Source: CAZRZN01 sp964604565
Lineage (GTDB): Bacteria; Pseudomonadota; Alphaproteobacteria; Rhodobacterales; Rhodobacteraceae
Direction of reading: 5' to 3'
Assembly: GCA_964604565.1 (NCBI GenBank)
Contig: CAZRZN010000115.1
Span: 1 to 12,255, forward strand
DNA: 12,255 nt
Shown here: piece after piece, positions 7,741 to 12,255 of the stretch
How positions within the stretch are numbered: position 1 is the first letter of the stretch
Layout: each line of letters begins with the position of its first letter
Notes under the pieces: model-generated
What the model was told of the DNA's origin: nothing
Databases searched by the model: none
What the model saw: only the letters and a program-made list of their open reading frames with translations
Position numbers and translations under genes: made by a program

Positions 7741-9507
7741 TCAGTCCGCCGCAGATCGTATCTGCAGGGATTTCAAGCTGTGCTCCGCGGCGAATTCGCC
7801 GAGAGACGTCAGCGTCGTTTCGTCAATCTTCATACCGATCTTGCGCCGGTTTTCCGCCTCTTTCCATTCCCGGTCCCCGGGCGCCATGACCTCTTGGCCG
7901 GCGGCGACGGCAGACCCGCGGATCGCGGCCAGATAGCGGGTGATCACGCCTTTGAAAGTCTCCACACCGCAAAACCCTTCAGGATCCAGCGCCATGACAA
8001 AGGCCCCCAGACCGCGTGGCGTCGACATGTCCTCCGACATCATCGGTGGCAGTTCGCTGCTGAGCGGCGCATCCGACAGGGCCGAGGACAGAACTTCTGA
8101 CAGACCGGCCAGTCCGGCGCCCTTGTAGCCGAACAGCGCGCCGCCCAAAGGTGCCAGCATCTCGACCAGCATCGGGTCGGTGATGTTGATGCCATCGACA
8201 TTGGACGCCACGTTTTCCGGCAACGGGACGCCGATGCTTTGACTCAGCAGCACCCGGTTGAAGGGGATGGAACTGGTCGCCATGTCCAGCAGCCATGGCG
8301 CACCGTCCTTCGCGGGCGCGGCGGCGGCGATCGGGTTGGTTCCGTGAAACTTTTCTGCGCCGCCGTGCAGCCGCACGAAGGCGTCGGAGTTGCAGAAGGC
8401 CAGTCCCATCATGCCCCGGTTCGCGATTTCCGTGGCATAGGCGCCGGCGGCGCCGAAATGCGATGAACTGCGGATGGCGACAGCGCCGACGCCGAATTCC
8501 TTCGCACGCTCGATGGCGATCTCGACCGCCTCGTAGGTCGCCCGCGCGCCATGGGCGTCGTCCCCGTCCAGAACGCAGGCCCCGCCCTTGCCGGCCACGA
8601 TGCGCGGCTGTGGCGACCTGTTGACGCGCCCACCGGCAAGACCGCGCAGGTAATGCGGCAAGAGGCGAAAGCCGTGGGTGTCCACCCCCAGCGTCGAGGC
8701 ATGCATCAATGCCTTGGTCACCGCGTCGGTGGTCGCGGCGTCCGCCCCGACGGCCTCAAGGGCGGCGCGGGAGAACCGCTCCATCTCTGGCAGGTCGACA
8801 CGCGCCGTCTTCAGGGCGCCGATCTCGGCGACCGGTTCGGTGGCGGCGATGCGGTTCAGGTAATTGTCCGTGGTGTCGGAGATGTGGCTTTTCAGACAGG
8901 TCAGGGCGCGGTCGATCTCTCCGGCCAATACGGCATCGCGGATCTCGTGATGTTCACTGAGCGATCTCGCGTTGAGGTCGGGATCCATCGAGAGCCGGTT
9001 GCGCAGGGCCTGCACCCGGAAGGACAGCATGCGGAAATTTGCCTCCACATAGCTGTTGCCGCATTGCGCAAAGATCGCCCGGTGAAAGTCGTGATCCAGA
9101 AGCTTGTATGTATCCGTGTCGTCCTTGGAGAGCGCCTGATCCATCTGCCCGACGATCGACGTCAGATCCTGCGCGAGGGCGGCGGCATTGCGCTTGCAGG
9201 CGAGCCGCAGCGCCTCTGTTTCGAGGATCTGGCGCAACTCGCCGAGTTCGGAGATTTCGGTGCTGCCCATTGCGAAGACACGGGTCGTCCGGTTGGCCGA
9301 CAACACGATCAACCCCTCGCGTTCGAGCTGCAAGAGCGCCTCGCGGATCGGACTCTTGCTGACGCCCAACAAGCGGACAAGCTCTGACTCCGTCAGCTTT
9401 TCACCCATCGGGAACTGGCCGGAGATGATCCGGTCCCGGATCGCCTCGCGGGCACGCTCCGACAATTTCTGCCGTTCGATCGGCTGTTTGTTGACCGTCG
9501 TTTCCAA
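7741..9507 (-). CDS. Fusion: GntR/FCD transcriptional regulator + Ldh2-family dehydrogenase
   Basis: One uninterrupted 588-residue frame joins two complete families. Residues about 12-75 are a GntR winged helix (ESELVRLLGVSKSPIREAL, then LEREGLIVL). Residues about 85-220 are an FCD ligand domain with a candidate metal set D138, H142, H186 and H208. After a linker of about 13 residues (223-235), residues about 236-580 are an Ldh2-type NAD(P)-dependent 2-hydroxyacid/2-oxoacid oxidoreductase: GVDTHGFRLLPHY at 274-286, SSSHFGAAG at 347-355 with catalytic-type H350, EKFHGTNPIA at 385-394, LDMATS at 407-412, GYKGAGLA at 460-467. Both parts are about full length. No in-frame ATG, GTG or TTG with a ribosome site lies in the linker; the only nearby Met (M242) is already inside the enzyme. 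The TTG at 9507 is chosen because GGAGGAG lies 7 bases upstream. The fusion leads the TRAP operon. YiaK with YiaMNO in Escherichia coli is a precedent for pairing an Ldh2 enzyme with a TRAP importer, but the substrate here is unknown. Confidence 0.88.
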   Translation of the reverse strand: METTVNKQPIERQKLSERAREAIRDRIISGQFPMGEKLTESELVRLLGVSKSPIREALLQLEREGLIVLSANRTTRVFAMGSTEISELGELRQILETEALRLACKRNAAALAQDLTSIVGQMDQALSKDDTDTYKLLDHDFHRAIFAQCGNSYVEANFRMLSFRVQALRNRLSMDPDLNARSLSEHHEIRDAVLAGEIDRALTCLKSHISDTTDNYLNRIAATEPVAEIGALKTARVDLPEMERFSRAALEAVGADAATTDAVTKALMHASTLGVDTHGFRLLPHYLRGLAGGRVNRSPQPRIVAGKGGACVLDGDDAHGARATYEAVEIAIERAKEFGVGAVAIRSSSHFGAAGAYATEIANRGMMGLAFCNSDAFVRLHGGAEKFHGTNPIAAAAPAKDGAPWLLDMATSSIPFNRVLLSQSIGVPLPENVASNVDGINITDPMLVEMLAPLGGALFGYKGAGLAGLSEVLSSALSDAPLSSELPPMMSEDMSTPRGLGAFVMALDPEGFCGVETFKGVITRYLAAIRGSAVAAGQEVMAPGDREWKEAENRRKIGMKIDETTLTSLGEFAAEHSLKSLQIRSAAD

Positions 9508-9530
9508 AGCGAAATCTCCTCCCGAAGAAG

Positions 9531-9542
9531 ATGATATATAAT
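9531..9542 (-). promoter_or_regulatory. AT-rich palindrome, candidate GntR operator
   Basis: ATGATATATAAT is a 12-base inverted repeat with one mismatched pair, 24 bases upstream of the fusion start in otherwise GC-rich DNA. On the minus strand it overlaps the candidate -10 box. AT-rich palindromes of this kind are common operators of FCD-type GntR regulators, so autoregulation of the fusion-TRAP operon is inferred. No second copy was noticed in the window. Confidence 0.45.
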
Positions 9543-9565
9543 GTGCCAAGCGACGCAAGGGCCAA
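9537..9565 (-). promoter_or_regulatory. Candidate promoter of fusion-TRAP operon
   Basis: Minus strand: TTGGCC (9565-9560), 17-base spacer, ATTATA (9542-9537). The predicted start of transcription near 9530 would leave a leader of about 20 bases, just enough for the GGGAGGAG ribosome site at 9523-9516. The -35 is weak, and the -10 overlaps the palindrome. This is the only promoter-like element seen for the whole four-gene operon. Confidence 0.4.
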
Positions 9566-10127
9566 GTTTGCGCAAGGTCAAAGTCGCGGGAGGTCGCCGG
9601 GCTGGCGGGTCCGCCGCTCTTGCCCAAAAGGCGCCCCTGACGCGCGATCAGCCATCGAAAGACCGCGACAAGGCTGTTGGCAAGAGTCGTAAGCGGGCGA
9701 GGTGCGCCGCCCTTTTCCGGCGGTGCGGGGAGTTCCGGTCGCTGCCACGGCCATTGCGCGGCGGTCGATCCTGCCGGTCAAGACGCCCGTGATTCGAAAA
9801 GATCGAAAGCGGCAGGCCGCCTTGGCCCCACAAGACAAAGGCGCGGTGGTGGCCATGGGGTGGTCCGATGCGCGCGCAATCCGCCTCGCCCCTAAGATCG
9901 TGTCTGGCGCGCTTTGGGTTTGCCGAAAGGGCTGCAAGGGAAAGGATCGTGTGCCTGGGCGGTCAGGTTCTTGTGCGGTCAGGCGGCGGCTGAGCATGCA
10001 GGCGGTCGATCTTTGGCTTGGGCGCTGTGCGACTGCCGCGCCGACATGCCGGGCGTCTGCGGCCAGATCCGGGGCGAGAATGGCTGCGGGGGCGAGATGG
10101 TTTTCGCATTCGACAAATGGAATTTGA

Positions 10128-10143
10128 ATTGACTTAAATCAAT
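10128..10143 (+). promoter_or_regulatory. FNR/FixK-type box upstream of RTX gene
   Basis: ATTGACTTAAATCAAT is a 16-base palindrome with one mismatched pair. Its core TTGAC-TTAA-ATCAA (10129-10142) differs by one base from the FNR/FixK consensus TTGAT-N4-ATCAA. It lies about 98 bases upstream of the RTX start. A -10 cannot be set with confidence: GCAATA at 10171-10176 would suit roughly class II spacing and TTTTAA at 10189-10194 roughly class I spacing. Control by oxygen, redox or nitric oxide through a Crp/Fnr-family protein is inferred. Confidence 0.55.
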
Positions 10144-10233
10144 GCGTCCGGCCGGGGTCTGTCCGACAAGGCAATAGGGGCGGCTGTCTTTTAAGGCCGC
10201 GCCAATCAATCAGATATTGCGAGTGGGATAACC

Positions 10234-12255
10234 ATGGCCGATCAACCTCTTATCACTGCCCCGACATACACCTCGACTCATGTGTTCAGTACGGACGACA
10301 TCACCGGCACCTTCTCGGGCGTGACCCAAGGAACGCTGCTGGATGGCATGTTGCCGATCATCGACTTTTCCGCACCGGCCAAGGTCACCAAGGAAGGGGT
10401 CAGCCTCTATCCGATCGAGTCTGAGTTCGGTTTCGAGGTGACAGATTTCGACGAGGCCGTTCAGAAGGTGCTGGACTACGACTATGCCGAAGGCTGGGCC
10501 GGTGACCTGACGGGGCCCGCTGGCGAGCACCTTGGCCTCGTGGTGTCGGACGCGCCAACAGATACGTTTCAGACACCTGCCGTGCTGGGCACATGGTTGT
10601 CCGGGCTTGGCGGCAACAGTGTCAAGGCGTCCACCGAACATTATTCGGTCATGCAGCAGGTCTTGTCGGATGCAATGTATCCCGGCGATCCCGAGGCGGT
10701 CTACGCGCTGGACGACGACCTGATCCTGCTCAGCCAGAACGCCGCATGGGACGGGCAGCACGTCGCGGACCTTTTGGCCGATCCGGTTGCTTTCGGCGTG
10801 ACGGACAAGAACGGCGACGGAACGCTCGACATTCAGGATCTGTTGAACCCCAACGAGGCGACGATCGACTATGATATCGCCTACAGTTCCGATTATTCGG
10901 TGACGATGAAGGACGACGGCAAGCTGCTGTATCGTTGGGGCAACATGATCAAGAAGCCCAACGATGTCCGACTGGAGGCAACGCTGGACCTGCCCGATGA
11001 ATGGTCCGGCACAGACCCGGATACCGACCTGAAACCGTTGTTCCGGATCACCGCGGCGGAATTGGTTACGAAGCACACCATCACCAACAACCCCAACGAC
11101 CAGATCCGCCCGGAGGATTTCGAGAACGAAGCCGCGATCGGGAGGCTGCCGACCTATTCGGTCATTCCGGATTACAACGACGACGGCAACGGCCCGCGCG
11201 AGGTCTGGGTCAGCACGGACGACTATTATGCTGGGGACGGCACGCTTTATCCCGCGGGAACGATCCTCAAGGACGCGTATCTTGCCCAGCAGGCCGCGGC
11301 GTCGGAACTTGTGTCCCTCGGGGCGGGATCTTCGGATTTGCTCGAAGGGTTCACCAATGCCTGGTATACCACGATGGACCGGGAACCCTTCGAGGCCGCG
11401 CTGGATGAGAACGGCGACTATATCTCCGGCCCGCGCTGGCGCTTGCAGCCAGACAAATACGGTCAGGATCTTCCCGGCGTGGTCATTCCGACCGACCCAA
11501 GCCTGCCCCTGCCCACCACCAGCGAATTCGTGAAATATGAGGTCGGCGAGGACACGCAGACAGTGATCAACCTGCTGGACTGGGGTCTGCCCGTGTCGCC
11601 GTTGTCGATCAGCGCGGGCTGGCAGAACAACAGCGGGACCGTATCGGTCAACGGCCTGAACATGACCGAAGGCTTCGACATCGCCTATTATGTCAAGGGC
11701 GACATCAAGCCCGCGACCCTCTATGACACCACCTTGCTGCTGGAATATGACGAGATCGACATCTTCGACGCAGGCGTGGCGATCAACGGCGGTGCCGAGA
11801 GCGACTATCTGGTGGGCCAAGGCGGCAACACATTTACCGGTGGCGCGGCAACCGACCTGTTTGTGCTGTCCTATGGCGCCGAGGCCGGGGATGTCTTCAA
11901 CAGCAGCACCGTCACCGATTTCGAGATCGGCGTGGATATCATCGGCCTCTTCGATCTTGGCCTGACAGAGGCCGATTTCGACGCCCGGGTGACCCAGACG
12001 GTGGTTGCAGGCGGTCTGGAGGTCCAGATCGACGGCCAGAAGATCGCGCTGTTGGAGGGAGTTGGCGAGGCGCTCGAATACACCGACTTCATGTTCAGCA
12101 ACCGCGCCCCGGATGTGCTCGTTCCCGGAACCTCGGGCGATGATTATCTGGTCGGAACGCCCGGCGACAATCTGCTTGAGGGGTTTGCGGGCAACGACAC
12201 GCTGTTGGGCCAGTCGGGCAGCGACACGCTGCTGGGCGGCGCGGACGATGACCGG
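10234..12255 (+). CDS. RTX-repeat calcium-binding exoprotein, C-terminus beyond window
   Basis: An open frame of 674 codons runs off the right edge. RTX-type glycine/aspartate nonapeptides begin at about residue 518 (NGGAESDYLVGQGGNTFTGG), pause, and resume at 632 with canonical units (GTSGDDYLVG, GFAGNDTLLG, GSDTLLGG) that continue past the end. Such repeats fold on calcium outside the cell and mark type I secretion substrates whose signal is at the missing C-terminus. There is no N-terminal signal peptide, as expected for that route. Residues 191-202 (DKNGDGTLDIQD) fit a 12-residue EF-hand/dockerin-type calcium loop; DYNDDGNG at 313-320 and DENGD at 391-395 are looser Asp/Asn clusters. The rest of residues 1-510 is acidic and not recognised; no catalytic motif stands out. 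The ATG at 10234 has a weak GAGTGGGA ribosome site. No secretion genes are in the window. Confidence 0.85.
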   Translation, partial: MADQPLITAPTYTSTHVFSTDDITGTFSGVTQGTLLDGMLPIIDFSAPAKVTKEGVSLYPIESEFGFEVTDFDEAVQKVLDYDYAEGWAGDLTGPAGEHLGLVVSDAPTDTFQTPAVLGTWLSGLGGNSVKASTEHYSVMQQVLSDAMYPGDPEAVYALDDDLILLSQNAAWDGQHVADLLADPVAFGVTDKNGDGTLDIQDLLNPNEATIDYDIAYSSDYSVTMKDDGKLLYRWGNMIKKPNDVRLEATLDLPDEWSGTDPDTDLKPLFRITAAELVTKHTITNNPNDQIRPEDFENEAAIGRLPTYSVIPDYNDDGNGPREVWVSTDDYYAGDGTLYPAGTILKDAYLAQQAAASELVSLGAGSSDLLEGFTNAWYTTMDREPFEAALDENGDYISGPRWRLQPDKYGQDLPGVVIPTDPSLPLPTTSEFVKYEVGEDTQTVINLLDWGLPVSPLSISAGWQNNSGTVSVNGLNMTEGFDIAYYVKGDIKPATLYDTTLLLEYDEIDIFDAGVAINGGAESDYLVGQGGNTFTGGAATDLFVLSYGAEAGDVFNSSTVTDFEIGVDIIGLFDLGLTEADFDARVTQTVVAGGLEVQIDGQKIALLEGVGEALEYTDFMFSNRAPDVLVPGTSGDDYLVGTPGDNLLEGFAGNDTLLGQSGSDTLLGGADDDR

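Larger units (their letters stand above)
9508..10233. other. Divergent intergenic region, no credible gene
   Basis: This 726-base spacer lies between the leftward fusion-TRAP operon and the rightward RTX gene. Open frames of up to about 140 codons exist on both strands, but they overlap one another, are rich in Arg, Ala, Gly and Pro, lack good ribosome sites and match nothing I recognise; I treat them as noncoding. The ends carry regulatory signals listed separately: an AT-rich palindrome and promoter near 9531-9565, and an FNR-type box at 10129-10142. A 9-base direct repeat GCGGTCAGG occurs at 9959-9967 and 9975-9983. No tRNA, clear small RNA or insertion-sequence end is seen. A decayed gene or unrecognised small RNA remains possible in 9570-10120. 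Confidence 0.55.

Noticed and set aside
6580..8100. 506-codon open frame on the plus strand opposite dctQ, dctP and the end of the fusion
   Set aside because: Composition (Arg, Gly, His, Val) and position mark it as a shadow of the well-supported minus-strand genes.
8790..8880. A possible frameshift or missed start that would split the regulator-dehydrogenase fusion
   Set aside because: The frame is continuous, both domains are complete around a short linker, and no start codon with a ribosome site is present; the fusion is kept, with a read check advised in the findings.
9578..10209. Small overlapping frames on both strands in the spacer, including Cys-containing peptides near 9914-10132
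   Set aside because: They overlap each other, lack ribosome sites and have skewed composition without a recognisable motif.
10210..11820. 536-codon open frame on the minus strand opposite the RTX gene
   Set aside because: It is a mirror frame of an Asp- and Gly-rich coding sequence (abundant Val, Ile, Arg) and has no recognisable domain.

Overview
The window looks like a piece of an alphaproteobacterial chromosome or large plasmid, most likely from the Rhodobacteraceae (Roseobacter-type). The reasons are high GC content, a complete TRAP-type transporter operon, a gentisate pathway with a DinB-like maleylpyruvate isomerase, a long RTX-repeat exoprotein, and an intergenic repeat style that I associate with this family. 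The window is a scaffold: 100 N at 4685-4784 mark an assembly gap that cuts the ends of two convergent genes.

Layout. (1) 1-1434, minus: a TPR-repeat protein that runs off the left edge. (2) 1441-1749: a divergent spacer with short palindromes and a weak candidate promoter. (3) 1750-4684, plus: an aromatic-degradation operon made of 3-hydroxybenzoate 6-hydroxylase, gentisate 1,2-dioxygenase and maleylpyruvate isomerase, which together would take 3-hydroxybenzoate through gentisate and maleylpyruvate to fumarylpyruvate. The first spacer holds a hairpin-rich repeat. The second junction is a GTGA stop/start overlap. The third gene runs into the gap, and the expected fumarylpyruvate hydrolase is not seen. 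(4) 4785-9507, minus: one operon read as fusion gene, dctP, dctQ, dctM. Its first gene is an apparently genuine in-frame fusion of a GntR/FCD transcriptional regulator to a full-length Ldh2-type (malate/L-lactate/2,3-diketogulonate dehydrogenase family) oxidoreductase. It is followed by a TRAP periplasmic binding protein, a small membrane subunit and a large membrane subunit. A hairpin plus T-rich tract between dctP and dctQ probably lowers expression of the membrane subunits. An AT-rich palindrome overlaps the candidate promoter of the fusion gene. (5) 9508-10233: a 726-base divergent spacer, apparently noncoding in the middle, with an FNR/FixK-type box near its right end. (6) 10234-12255, plus: the start of a large RTX calcium-binding exoprotein whose first ~510 residues are an unrecognised domain.

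The most unusual object is the regulator-dehydrogenase fusion. It would let the first enzyme acting on an imported organic acid, and the repressor of the import operon, be a single protein. I know of no characterised example, but I cannot search for one here. The other coding content is recognisable catabolic and transport machinery.
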